Shown here in pieces: positions 13,036 through 21,246 of a stretch of 64,000 nt of DNA; position 1 is the first letter of the stretch; every line of letters begins with the position of its first letter. Origin of the DNA: Shinella zoogloeoides (GTDB lineage: Bacteria; Pseudomonadota; Alphaproteobacteria; Rhizobiales; Rhizobiaceae). A model generated the notes under the pieces. The model did no database searches. It was not told the DNA's origin and saw only the letters and a list, made by a program, of their open reading frames with translations. The translations under genes and the position numbers were made by a program. The DNA is taken from the NCBI RefSeq assembly GCF_033705735.1, contig NZ_CP131130.1, positions 1,305,001 to 1,369,000 on the forward strand, given 5' to 3'.

Positions 13036-13058
13036 AAAGAAACCCGCCTTTCGGCGGG
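13036..13058 (-). terminator. Terminator shared by the lipoprotein and DUF2171 genes
   Basis: Stem CCCGCC/GGCGGG with a four-base loop. On the minus strand it is followed by TTTCTTTTT, fitting termination of the DUF2171 gene that ends at 13082. On the plus strand it lies just after the lipoprotein gene but has no comparable T run. Confidence 0.7.
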
Positions 13059-13081
13059 CCCCTTGTTCAAGCCGTTCGCGA

Positions 13082-13315
13082 TCAGTTCATCGACGACCAC
13101 TGCTGGCGGACTTCGTCGGCATCCTTGTTCAGGTGAACATGGGCGTCGACATGGTCCACCCAGTCGAGCGGAATGAGGTGGTGCTGACCATCGCTGGAAT
13201 CGCTCTTGGTGAGCTTGATGCGGCTGTCGCCTTCCATGTGGTCGACCGTGCCGACATGGTGGCCGTCGGCTGCCTTGACTTCCATATGTTCGCGAATCTG
13301 GGTTGCTGCGACCAT
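13082..13315 (-). CDS. DUF2171 domain protein
   Basis: 77 residues. The start at 13315 is supported by AAAGGAG eight bases upstream. The sequence IREHMEVKAADGHHVGTVD, followed by a KLTKSDS segment and a His-rich HHLIPLDWVDHVDAHVHL segment, matches the DUF2171 family, a PRC-barrel-like small soluble protein common in alphaproteobacteria. No function is assigned. It is 58 bp downstream of the deformylase-like gene on the same strand and probably shares its transcript. Confidence 0.85.
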   Translation of the reverse strand: MVAATQIREHMEVKAADGHHVGTVDHMEGDSRIKLTKSDSSDGQHHLIPLDWVDHVDAHVHLNKDADEVRQQWSSMN

Positions 13316-13373
13316 CGGGTTTCTCCTTTCGGGTTGGGGTGCTTCCTCAACGCCGAAGGCCGCGGCTGGTTCC

Positions 13374-13868
13374 CTATTCGCCTGCCTTGCGGAATTTCTT
13401 GACGATCCGCTCCCGCTTGAGGCGCGACAGGCGGTCGATCCAGAAAATGCCGTCGAGCTGGTCGATCTCATGCTGGAGACAGACGGCGAGAAGGCCGTCG
13501 GCTTCCTCCGAATGCGTCTTCCCCGTGAGGTCCTGGTAGGTGAAGCGGATGCGGGCAGGGCGCTCCACCTCGTCCGTGACGCCCGGCATCGAGACGCTGC
13601 CTTCCGCATGGCGCTGCAGTTCGGGCGAGAACCACGTCACGGCGGGGTTCACATAGACGCGCTGCGAGGCGGGGCCGTCCAGCTCGATGACCGTCAGCCG
13701 CTCGAGGATGCCGACATGCGCCGCCGTGATGCCGATGCCGGGCGCCGCGCGCATCGTCGCCGCCAGATCGGCCGCGCATTCGGCAAGGTGCGCGTCGAAG
13801 GCTTCGACCGGCTTGCAGGGAAGGCGCAGCCGCGGATCGGGAAAGCGCAGGATGGGAAGGATCGCCAT
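13374..13868 (-). CDS. Peptide deformylase paralogue with degenerate active site
   Basis: 164 residues with the deformylase fold pattern, but all three catalytic motifs are altered. Motif I reads GIGITAAHVG (Gln of GxGLAAxQ replaced by H51). Motif II reads EGSVS, so the metal-binding Cys of EGCLS is S91. Motif III reads HEIDQ, so the second His of HExxH is Q137. Only H133 and E134 remain. Classical Fe/Zn deformylase activity is therefore unlikely as written. It may be a non-catalytic paralogue or have another role; a canonical def gene should exist elsewhere. An intact frame and normal length argue against a decaying pseudogene. Confidence 0.82.
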   Translation of the reverse strand: MAILPILRFPDPRLRLPCKPVEAFDAHLAECAADLAATMRAAPGIGITAAHVGILERLTVIELDGPASQRVYVNPAVTWFSPELQRHAEGSVSMPGVTDEVERPARIRFTYQDLTGKTHSEEADGLLAVCLQHEIDQLDGIFWIDRLSRLKRERIVKKFRKAGE

Positions 13869-14162
13869 GGACGGCTCCGGCTGGTGGATCGGACAGGCTT
13901 TCCTAGCGCGTTTGTAGCGGGCGGAAAACGCCGCCGAGCCAAATCGTTCGATTTGCGTGAAATTGCAACAGGTTGCGAATTTTTCGCATCGACCCCGCTT
14001 TTGCCGCCCCTCGGCGATGGACCGGCCGCGCGCTTTGGGCTAGCAGAAAACAGGCAAGGCCCTGAAAGACGGCGTCTTGCGAGGAACCCTGCAAGCAATC
14101 CCTGTCGTTATCCGCCCGCGCCGCGTGCCGGGCCTGACGAGCCCGATACAAGGAGCGGCCCG

Positions 14163-15593
14163 ATGGAAGACACCGGCGACGACGACCGTATCCATGAGGG
14201 CCAGGCAGAGCACAGTACCTTCGATGGCGAGGACATCTATGCCGAGGACGGTTCCGTCCGCTCGGATTTCCTCATGCATGTCGGTGCGGCCATCGCCGAC
14301 CGCGATCTTCTGTTCCTGCGCCGCCATGTCGCGCGGCTGCACGAATCGGAAATGGGCGACCTTCTGGAGGCGATCCAGCCGGAGCAGCGCCGCCAGCTCG
14401 TCTCGCTGCTCGGCGCCGACTTCGACCTTGCCGCGCTGACGGAAGTCGACGAGGCGATCCGCCTCGACATCGTCGAGCACCTGCCGAACGAGCAGATCGC
14501 CGCCGCCCTCGGCGAGATGGATTCGGACGACGCCGTCTACATCCTGGAAGACCTCGACCAGGAGGACCAGGACGAGATCCTCGCCAAGCTGCCGTTCACC
14601 GAACGGATTCGCCTGCGCCGCTCTCTGGACTATCCGGAAAGCACGGCCGGCCGGCGCATGCAGACCGAGTTCGTCGCCGTGCCGCCGTTCTGGACGGTCG
14701 GGCAGACGATCGACTACCTGCGCGAGGATGCCGACCTGCCGGAAAGCTTCTCGCAGATCTTCGTCATCGACCCGACCTTCCGCCTGCTCGGCGCCATCGA
14801 TCTCGACCGCATCCTGCGCATGCCGCGCGGCACGAAGATCGAAGCCATCATGCGGGAGACGAACCATCCGATCCCGGCGGAGATGGACCAGGAAGAGGCG
14901 GCCCAGCTCTTCGAGCAATACGACCTTCTCTCCGCCGCCGTCGTCGACGAGAACGGCCGGCTCGTCGGCGTGCTCACCATTGACGACGTGGTCGACGTCA
15001 TCCAGGAAGAAGCGGAGGAGGACTTGATGCGCCTCGGCGGCGTCGGCGACGAAGAGCTCTCCGACACCACCATCGAGACGGTCCGCTCGCGCGCGCCGTG
15101 GCTGCTCGTCAACCTCCTGACTGCTTTTCTTGCCGCTTCCGTGATCTCGCTGTTCGAGGGGACGATCGAGGAGATCGTGGCGCTCGCCGTGCTGATGCCG
15201 ATCGTCGCCGGCATGGGCGGCAATGCGGGATCGCAAACCATGACCGTGACCGTGCGGGCGCTCGCCACCCGCAATCTCGATATTCACAACGCCTGGCGCG
15301 TCGTGCGCCGCGAAGCCGGCGTCGGCCTGCTGCATGGCGTCGCCTTCGGCGTGATGATCGGCCTCGTCGCCGGGGTCTGGTTCCACGACGCCAATATCGG
15401 CGGCGTGATCGCCGCGGCCATGCTGATCAACATGACGGCGGCGGCGCTCGCCGGCATCGCCATTCCGCTCTTCCTCGACCGGGCAGGGGCCGACCCGGCG
15501 GTGTCGTCGGCCGTCTTCGTCACGGCCGTCACCGACATCGTCGGCTTCCTCGCGTTTCTCGGCCTTGCGACCTGGTGGTTCGCCATCCGCTAG
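14163..15593 (+). CDS. mgtE: Magnesium transporter MgtE
   Basis: 476 residues. A cytoplasmic MgtE N domain (about 35-135) has the LPNEQIAAALGEM pattern. Two CBS domains follow (about 140-265). Then five membrane helices include the family signature MPIVAGMGGNAGSQT that lines the pore. It imports Mg2+ down its gradient, and the N and CBS domains close the pore when cytoplasmic Mg2+ is high. The start at 14163 follows a GGAG site. The 294-bp region upstream (13869-14162) shows no structure I recognise. Confidence 0.94.
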   Translation: MEDTGDDDRIHEGQAEHSTFDGEDIYAEDGSVRSDFLMHVGAAIADRDLLFLRRHVARLHESEMGDLLEAIQPEQRRQLVSLLGADFDLAALTEVDEAIRLDIVEHLPNEQIAAALGEMDSDDAVYILEDLDQEDQDEILAKLPFTERIRLRRSLDYPESTAGRRMQTEFVAVPPFWTVGQTIDYLREDADLPESFSQIFVIDPTFRLLGAIDLDRILRMPRGTKIEAIMRETNHPIPAEMDQEEAAQLFEQYDLLSAAVVDENGRLVGVLTIDDVVDVIQEEAEEDLMRLGGVGDEELSDTTIETVRSRAPWLLVNLLTAFLAASVISLFEGTIEEIVALAVLMPIVAGMGGNAGSQTMTVTVRALATRNLDIHNAWRVVRREAGVGLLHGVAFGVMIGLVAGVWFHDANIGGVIAAAMLINMTAAALAGIAIPLFLDRAGADPAVSSAVFVTAVTDIVGFLAFLGLATWWFAIR

Positions 15594-15600
15594 GGAAAAA

Positions 15601-15622
15601 TTGACTTATACGTAAAAGTCAA
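15601..15622 (+). promoter_or_regulatory. Palindromic operator over the merR-type promoter
   Basis: A 22-bp near-perfect inverted repeat: TTGACTT on the left and AAGTCAA on the right around a TACGTA centre, with one mismatched pair. Its left edge doubles as a -35 (TTGACT, 15601-15606). TAGAAT (15623-15628), 16 bases further, can act as the -10. A dyad spanning the spacer is the classic MerR-family arrangement, so autoregulation by the gene starting at 15656 is likely (inference). Confidence 0.65.
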
Positions 15623-15655
15623 TAGAATGCGCCGGTAGAAGAGATCGGAGCAGGC

Positions 15656-16042
15656 GTGGACAAGTTTTATAGCATAACCGAGCTGACGCGCGAATTCGGG
15701 GTTTCCACCCGCACCCTGCGCTTCTACGAGGACGAGGGGCTGATCAACCCCGAGCGCCGGGGCCGCACGCGTCTGTTCCGCCCCGCGGACCGCCGCCTCA
15801 TCCAGGAAATCCTGCGCGGGCGCCGCATCGGCTTCACCATCGCGGAAATCCGCGACATCATCCGCGTCTACAAGGACCCGCCGGGCGAAGTCGGCCAGCT
15901 CGAGATGCTGATGAACAAGGTCAACGAGAAGCGCGACGAGTTGCGCCAGAAGCGCCGCGACATCGAGGAGACGCTGGCCGAGCTCGACAATGTCGAGGAA
16001 GCCTGTCTCACGCGCCTTGCCGAGATCGGCGTCGGCACCTGA
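15656..16042 (+). CDS. MerR-family transcriptional regulator
   Basis: 128 residues starting at GTG, with GGAG six bases upstream. The N-terminal winged HTH reads YSITELTREFGVSTRTLRFY, then EDEGLINPERRG, and RGRRIGFTIAEIRDII completes the MerR DNA-binding domain. The C-terminal half (about 85-120) is a charged dimerising coiled coil. There is no Cys-rich metal loop, so it belongs with the MerR members that sense metabolites; the branched-chain/fatty-acid catabolism regulators (LiuR type) are the closest guess. A palindrome covering its own promoter lies at 15601-15622. Confidence 0.87.
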   Translation: MDKFYSITELTREFGVSTRTLRFYEDEGLINPERRGRTRLFRPADRRLIQEILRGRRIGFTIAEIRDIIRVYKDPPGEVGQLEMLMNKVNEKRDELRQKRRDIEETLAELDNVEEACLTRLAEIGVGT

Positions 16043-16054
16043 AGGGCCGGCCGC

Positions 16055-16528
16055 TCAGATCCAGCGCGCCGTGCCGTTGCAATAGCGTTCGAAATCGATG
16101 CCGAAGCGCGAGAGGAGATGCAGCTCCTCCCGGCGGATTGCGACGAGACTCGTCACGGCCGCGGCGACGATGGCCGTGACGATGCACCACGGATTGAGCA
16201 GGGCGAGGCCGATTCCGGCGGTGGTCAGCGTATAGCCGAGATAGATGGGATTGCGCGTGAAGCGATAGGGCCCGGACGTGACCAGATAGGTCGAGCAGCG
16301 GTTCGGCAGGATGGTCGTGTGGCAGTCGAGCAGCGTGCGCATCGCCCAGACATCCAGCACCACGGCCGCGACCACGAACAGGCCGCCGCCCACCCACGCA
16401 TACCACATGTTCGTCTCCGCGACCTCCAGCGGAAAATACGCCTGGAGCAGGAAGGCCGCCGCTATGGCCACGCCGTAGATCAGCGGCGGCCAGGGAAAGG
16501 CGAGTGGCTTCATGCGATAGGCGTTCAT
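16055..16528 (-). CDS. Isoprenylcysteine carboxyl methyltransferase (ICMT) family membrane protein
   Basis: 157 residues with four to five membrane helices. The conserved C-terminal methyltransferase region has TSGPYRFTRNPIYLGYT, followed by RREELHLLSRFG, as in ICMT/PEMT-like proteins that bind S-adenosylmethionine at the membrane. The methyl acceptor is unknown in bacteria. The start at 16528 is supported by an AGGAG site. It begins 4 bases after the DUF1624 gene ends, so the two form a minus-strand operon. The gene converges with the MerR regulator. Confidence 0.85.
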   Translation of the reverse strand: MNAYRMKPLAFPWPPLIYGVAIAAAFLLQAYFPLEVAETNMWYAWVGGGLFVVAAVVLDVWAMRTLLDCHTTILPNRCSTYLVTSGPYRFTRNPIYLGYTLTTAGIGLALLNPWCIVTAIVAAAVTSLVAIRREELHLLSRFGIDFERYCNGTARWI

Positions 16529-16532
16529 GATC

Positions 16533-17567
16533 CTACTCCTGGGGCTCGCTCCTCGCATCGGCATCCGCCGTGCATTGCGAGGAGATCGTTGCAATGCGTT
16601 GGTCCGTAATATCGATTGCGCCGCGGTTCAGGTCGGCGAAGAGGTTCTCGCCCATCAGCCTGTCCAGCGTGCAGCCGCAGAAGCTCTGGCAGAAGCCGGC
16701 GTCGCGCTCGTTGATGCAGGCGCGCATGCAGCTCTTCGTGTAGCTGACGGTCGGGTCGGCCGCGGGAGCGGGCATGACCAGCGAGAAGCCGTAGACCAGC
16801 GCGATCAGCACCGGCTGATGGATAAGGTAGATGGCGAGACTGTGGCGGCCGGCCTGCTCCAGCAGGGTTTTCCACCGGCTTCTGGATGTATTGCCGAACC
16901 CGGCCAGCCGCTCGGGCAGCGCGCTTGCGACGAAGAGCCGGGCGGCCGCGATGCCGAGCAGCACAGGGGCGAGCCAGGGCAGCAGCGGCACATAGTCGTT
17001 GGAACGCGGCGGCGTGACGGAAAGGCCGACCCACCAGAGCGCCGGATGATCGAAGATCGGCGCACGAAGATAAAGCGGCGCGACGGCGACGGCCGCGGCG
17101 GCCAGCAGGGTCACGGCGACCGGCAGGCGCAGGAAGAGAAGCCCTATCAGGCTTGCCGCCGCGATGGCGTGCAGGATGCCGAAGAAGATGAAGGTCTGCG
17201 GGAAGGCGAACCAGGTGGCGACCGTGATCGCCGCCGCCGCCAGCACGATCTTGCCGAGCCGCATGAAGTAAGGCTTCGGCCGGAAGCCGCGCTGATGGCC
17301 GAGGACGAGGCTAAAGCCGACGAGGAAGAGGAAGCTGCCGGCGATCAGCCGCGCATAGAGGCGCCAGCCGCCGGTGGTGGCCGTTTCCGGCTCGATATAG
17401 CCGAAGAAGCCGAGGTCCCAGGTGAAATGGTAGCTCGCCATGGCGATCAGCGCGACGCCGCGGGCCTGGTCGATCAAAGGAATGCGCGGCAGGCGGCGCG
17501 TGGCGCCGCCGTCTCCTTCCACATTGCCGTCAATCACCGTCGTCGTCATGGTTCGGGGTCGCTGCAT
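16533..17567 (-). CDS. DUF1624 / heparan-alpha-glucosaminide acetyltransferase-like membrane protein
   Basis: 344 residues with about eight membrane helices. The N-terminal RIPLIDQARGVALIAMASYH, followed by FTWDLGFFGY, is the DUF1624 (HGSNAT catalytic-like) signature, and HSLAIYLIHQPVLIAL is the characteristic last helix. Members are thought to acylate or modify envelope sugars. Unusual is a hydrophilic 65-residue C-terminal tail with CX3C and CX3CXC motifs. The start is 17567 or the ATG at 17549; neither has a strong ribosome site. It is co-transcribed with the downstream ICMT-like gene. Confidence 0.82.
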   Translation of the reverse strand: MQRPRTMTTTVIDGNVEGDGGATRRLPRIPLIDQARGVALIAMASYHFTWDLGFFGYIEPETATTGGWRLYARLIAGSFLFLVGFSLVLGHQRGFRPKPYFMRLGKIVLAAAAITVATWFAFPQTFIFFGILHAIAAASLIGLLFLRLPVAVTLLAAAAVAVAPLYLRAPIFDHPALWWVGLSVTPPRSNDYVPLLPWLAPVLLGIAAARLFVASALPERLAGFGNTSRSRWKTLLEQAGRHSLAIYLIHQPVLIALVYGFSLVMPAPAADPTVSYTKSCMRACINERDAGFCQSFCGCTLDRLMGENLFADLNRGAIDITDQRIATISSQCTADADARSEPQE

Positions 17568-17640
17568 TGCTTTGGTCCATGGGAATATGCCACGCCAAGC
17601 TTGCGCCGGGCGGATGGCCGAAAGGAGGCCGGGGAAGGGA

Positions 17641-18330
17641 TCAGTCGAGGCTTTCGAGCACGCCGAGGCGTGCCTCGGAGTAGAACTGCCGGCGGACGAG
17701 CACGACGATGATGCCCATCGTCGTCAGGATGAAGAGATAGGGGCTGACGAACCAGCCGAGATAGCCGATCGACAGGAAGATCGCCCGCAGCCCCTTGTTG
17801 AAGTGCTTGGCGGCCAGGATGTTCATGCGGATGACCTTGTCGGCGGCAAGGTCGGCGCCGGCCGGGTCCTTGTGGATGTCGCCGCTCATCGGCATCGCGC
17901 CGAGCAGGATGGTGCAGTAGTTGAAGAGGCGATAGGACCAGCCGAACTTGAAGAAGGCATAGCCGAAGATGATGGCAAGCCCGCCGACCTTCATCTCGAA
18001 GCCGGAGCGGCTGCCTCGGAATACTTCCGGCAGGTCGTTGAAAAGGCTGAACACCTTGTCCGTCGCCCCGAGCAGCGCGAAGCAGCTGCCGAGCGCCAGG
18101 AGCGAGGTGGAGGCGAAGAAGGCCGTGCCGTTCTGCAGCCCGGCCATGATCTGCGTGTCGATCATGCGCAGGTCGCGGTGCATGGCGTTGCGGATCCAGA
18201 TCGCGCGCTGCGAGCTCATCGCCCGCGTCAGGCTCACGCGGTCGAACAGCTTCGCCCGGTCGGTAAGCCAGGAATACCCGACCCACAGGACGATGAAGAC
18301 GGCAAGGGCGGCGATATCCGGACTGGTCAT
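17641..18330 (-). CDS. DUF599 family membrane protein
   Basis: 229 residues with four hydrophobic segments. The N-terminal VFIVLWVGYSWLTD helix, the central FASTSLLALGSCFALLGA helix and the KFGWSYRLFNYC region match DUF599, a family of inner-membrane proteins of unknown function found mainly in proteobacteria and plants. It lies 73 bp upstream of the DUF1624 gene on the same strand and may be part of the same transcript. Confidence 0.85.
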   Translation of the reverse strand: MTSPDIAALAVFIVLWVGYSWLTDRAKLFDRVSLTRAMSSQRAIWIRNAMHRDLRMIDTQIMAGLQNGTAFFASTSLLALGSCFALLGATDKVFSLFNDLPEVFRGSRSGFEMKVGGLAIIFGYAFFKFGWSYRLFNYCTILLGAMPMSGDIHKDPAGADLAADKVIRMNILAAKHFNKGLRAIFLSIGYLGWFVSPYLFILTTMGIIVVLVRRQFYSEARLGVLESLD

Positions 18331-18611
18331 GCCTGGGTTTGTGCCACGGATTCGGCATTTTGCAAGGGGCTGGCGCCGCCGTCCGAAGCCCGTTCAGACT
18401 TGCGGCGGAAAGGCGGCGGCAAGCGCGCCGGGCTTGCCGCCCGCAACTGTCTGATTTTGCGACATGTCATGCGCGCCATGCAGGTCACCCATGAAGCATT
18501 CGCCTTGGTTTCGCCATTTTTCGCGATTGCGGTTTCATGAATTCTTCATTAAACAGGGCCCATGCAGCGCCGATCACGGCTGCTGCGCCGGCATGTTCCA
18601 TCGGGGAAATC

Positions 18612-18713
18612 ATGGAAAGCACAGTTCAGAAATCCTGCTGGGGCGTGACCGCCCGGGCAGTTCTCGGTTTTGGCGCGGTTCTGGTCATCGCCTATCTTTT
18701 TGGCGGCATCTGA
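18612..18713 (+). CDS. Putative 33-residue single-span membrane peptide
   Basis: A complete short frame of ATG, 33 codons and TGA. GGGGAAA lies 4 bases before the ATG and a strong terminator starts 27 bases after the stop. The product has a short polar N-terminus with one Cys and then one hydrophobic helix (AVLGFGAVLVIAYLFGG). Ribosome site, membrane helix and dedicated terminator together support a real small gene. No family is recognised. Confidence 0.55.
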   Translation: MESTVQKSCWGVTARAVLGFGAVLVIAYLFGGI

Positions 18714-18740
18714 AAATACCCGGCCACAGCCCTTACATTA

Positions 18741-18774
18741 ACAGCGCGTTCCCTCGGGACGCGCTGTTTTTGTT
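18741..18774 (+). terminator. Strong rho-independent terminator after the small membrane peptide
   Basis: Stem ACAGCGCGT/ACGCGCTGT continued by CCC/GGG past a single bulged T (18741-18767), then TTTTTGTTT. It ends a plus-strand transcript upstream of sdaA. Confidence 0.9.
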
Positions 18775-18892
18775 TCCCGGCATGTCGCGTTGGTAAAACC
18801 CGATGTCGGGAGATCGCCATGGGCGCGGTCCGTGATAACGTAGCTTTGCGGATCAAAGCATGCAGCCTGCCGCGGCAAGGAGAAGTCCGGGA

Positions 18893-20293
18893 ATGTTTCT
18901 TTCGGTTTTTGATGTCTTCAAGATCGGTATCGGTCCGTCGAGCTCGCACACGATGGGGCCGATGTCTGCGGCGAACCGTTTTCTCGACCTGATCCTGTCG
19001 AATGACTGGCCGCGCCCCGCCGGCGCACATGTCGCCGCCATCCGCATGAGCCTGCACGGTTCGCTCGCCTATACCGGCGTCGGCCACGGTTCGGACCGCG
19101 CGGTGATCCTCGGCCTGATGGGCGAGCGGCCCGATTCCGTCGATCCCGACCGGATGGATGCGATCGTCGAGGAAGTCGAGCGCACCGGGCGCATCACGCC
19201 GCCCGGCCATCCCGGCTATGCCTTCCAGCCGAAGAACGATCTGATCTTCGACAAGAAGAACCCGCTGCCCGGCCATGCCAACGGCATGACCTTCTCCGCC
19301 TATGACCGCGACGACCGGCTGCTCCTGAAACGCATCTACTATTCCGTCGGCGGCGGTTTCGTCGTCACCGATACCGAGCTCGAACAGATGCGCACCGCCA
19401 AGGCGCGCTCCAGCGACAGGAAAGTGCCGTTCCCCTTCGCCTCGGCGAAGCAGATGCTGGAAATGGCCGAGCGCTCCGGCATGACGATCGCGCAGATGAA
19501 GCGCGCGAACGAGGAAGCCACAATGTCGCGCGAGGAGCTGAATGCCGGCCTCGACCGCATCTGGGAGGCGATGAAGAGCTGCATCGACCGCGGCCTCAAG
19601 AACGAGGGCATCATGCCGGGCGGGCTGAAAGTCCGCCGCCGCGCCCGCTCGATCCATGACAAGCTGCAGGAGGAGTGGCGCTCCAACAAGGCCAACCCGC
19701 TGCTCGCCAACGACTGGCTCTCGGTCTACGCCATGGCCGTCAACGAGGAGAATGCCGCGGGCGGCCGCGTCGTCACCTCGCCGACCAACGGCGCTGCCGG
19801 CGTCGTGCCCGCCACGATCCGCTACTACCTGCATTTCCATGAGGACGCCGACCAGGACGGCATCCGCGACTACCTGCTGACGGCCGCCGCCGTCGGCGGC
19901 ATCATCAAGCACAATGCCTCGATCTCCGGCGCCGAAGTCGGCTGTCAGGGGGAGGTGGGTTCCGCCTCCGCCATGGCCGCCGCCGGTCTTGCCGCCGTGA
20001 TGGGCGGCACGCCCGAACAGGTGGAGAATGCCGCCGAAATCGCGCTGGAGCACCATCTCGGCATGACCTGCGATCCCATCGCCGGCCTCGTCCAGGTGCC
20101 CTGCATCGAGCGCAATGCGCTCGGCGCGGTCAAGGCGGTGACGGCGGCCTCGCTCGCCATCAAGGGCGACGGCCAGCATTTCGTGCCGCTCGACGCCTGC
20201 ATCGAGACGATGCGCCAGACCGGCGTCGACATGAACGAGAAGTACAAGGAAACCTCCACCGGCGGCCTCGCCGTCAACGTGGTGGAGTGCTGA
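18893..20293 (+). CDS. sdaA: L-serine ammonia-lyase (single-chain, iron-sulfur)
   Basis: 466 residues, the single-chain type with beta and alpha domains fused. The N-terminal [12 protein letters not shown] (about 14-25) binds substrate. In the C-terminal domain, [19 protein letters not shown] and [15 protein letters not shown] supply the Cys ligands of the [4Fe-4S] cluster. It deaminates L-serine to pyruvate and ammonia. The start at 18893 follows AAGGAG; an ATG at 18860 would add 11 poorly conserved residues. DUF1489 follows 73 bp later. Confidence 0.95.
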   Translation: MFLSVFDVFKIGIGPSSSHTMGPMSAANRFLDLILSNDWPRPAGAHVAAIRMSLHGSLAYTGVGHGSDRAVILGLMGERPDSVDPDRMDAIVEEVERTGRITPPGHPGYAFQPKNDLIFDKKNPLPGHANGMTFSAYDRDDRLLLKRIYYSVGGGFVVTDTELEQMRTAKARSSDRKVPFPFASAKQMLEMAERSGMTIAQMKRANEEATMSREELNAGLDRIWEAMKSCIDRGLKNEGIMPGGLKVRRRARSIHDKLQEEWRSNKANPLLANDWLSVYAMAVNEENAAGGRVVTSPTNGAAGVVPATIRYYLHFHEDADQDGIRDYLLTAAAVGGIIKHNASISGAEVGCQGEVGSASAMAAAGLAAVMGGTPEQVENAAEIALEHHLGMTCDPIAGLVQVPCIERNALGAVKAVTAASLAIKGDGQHFVPLDACIETMRQTGVDMNEKYKETSTGGLAVNVVEC

Positions 20294-20366
20294 GCGAAGG
20301 CCCTTGCCTGTGGAGTGCGACACGGCGGCCCCTTGACCGGGCCGCCGCAAGGGCGTTCAAAGGGGC

Positions 20367-20804
20367 ATGGCCCTTCATCTCATCAAACTCTGTGTCGGCG
20401 CGGACTCGATCGAGGACCTGCGCGAATGGGTGTCCGAACGTTCGCTGATCGCGATGGCGGCGGGCATGGAGCCCCATTCCAGCCATATCACCCGCATGAT
20501 CCCCAAGCGTGACCGGGAACTGCTTGACGGCGGTTCGCTCTACTGGGTGATCAAGGGACAGGTGCAGGCGCGCCAGCAATTGCTGGACATTAAGACCTTT
20601 ACGGATGTCGACGGGATTTCGCGCTGCGAGCTCGTGCTCGGGCCGGAGGTCGTCGAAACCGCGCTCCAGCCGCGCCGCGCCTTTCAGGGATGGCGCTACC
20701 TTACCGAAGAGGATGCCCCGCGCGACCTGACGAATATGGGCGAGGGCACTGCCGACCTGCCGATGGAACTTCGCCGGGAGCTTGCCGAACTCGGCCTTCT
20801 CTGA
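20367..20804 (+). CDS. DUF1489 family protein
   Basis: 145 residues, soluble, matching the alphaproteobacterial DUF1489 family (MALHLIKLCVGADSI at the N-terminus and RRAFQGWRYLTEEDAP near residue 108). No function is known. It follows sdaA on the same strand with a 73-bp gap and converges with the gene at 20811-21083 with only 6 bp between the stops. Confidence 0.87.
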   Translation: MALHLIKLCVGADSIEDLREWVSERSLIAMAAGMEPHSSHITRMIPKRDRELLDGGSLYWVIKGQVQARQQLLDIKTFTDVDGISRCELVLGPEVVETALQPRRAFQGWRYLTEEDAPRDLTNMGEGTADLPMELRRELAELGLL

Positions 20805-20810
20805 CGATCA

Positions 20811-21083
20811 TCAGCGAAGGCGCAGGCGAACCGGGTGGCGGTGCTCGCTGACGCCGACATGAAGATGGATCCCGGCAACCGGCTGGCCCGAGCGCCAGGC
20901 GCGGGCGCCGTGGGCGAGCAGCATGCCGACGAGATCCTTCGTCCGGTTGCGTGAACGGCCGAGCCCGATATCCGCGATCCGCATCGCCGCCTCGTGCAGC
21001 GGATGGAGCGTTCCCTTCAGCGAGCGGCGCTTTTCGTCGCGCGCTGCGAGTGGGACATCGAAGAGGTTCTCGTTCATCGCCAT
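20811..21083 (-). CDS. Conserved hypothetical protein, basic, 90 residues
   Basis: 90 residues from ATG 21083, with a GAGG-like site about 8 bases upstream. A longer in-frame start at 21170 has low-complexity residues and is not favoured. The sequence is Arg- and His-rich, with a central LHEAAMRIADIGLGRSRNRT segment and an HLHVGVSEHRHP C-terminus. No domain is recognised. Codon use resembles its neighbours, and the stop lies 6 bp from the DUF1489 stop. Confidence 0.6.
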   Translation of the reverse strand: MAMNENLFDVPLAARDEKRRSLKGTLHPLHEAAMRIADIGLGRSRNRTKDLVGMLLAHGARAWRSGQPVAGIHLHVGVSEHRHPVRLRLR

Positions 21084-21246
21084 GATCTGCCTCGTACGCA
21101 TTACCTTATCGAGGATGGCATAGCCGTCGTGACGGCCTGCCTGCCTTCCCCCGCAGCCTCCGGTACGCAATACCTTTCCGGCGGCCGTTGCGGGTGCAAG
21201 GCGGTATTTCAGGGACCGCGCCGCGGTTTGGCGCAGTCCGATCGTG

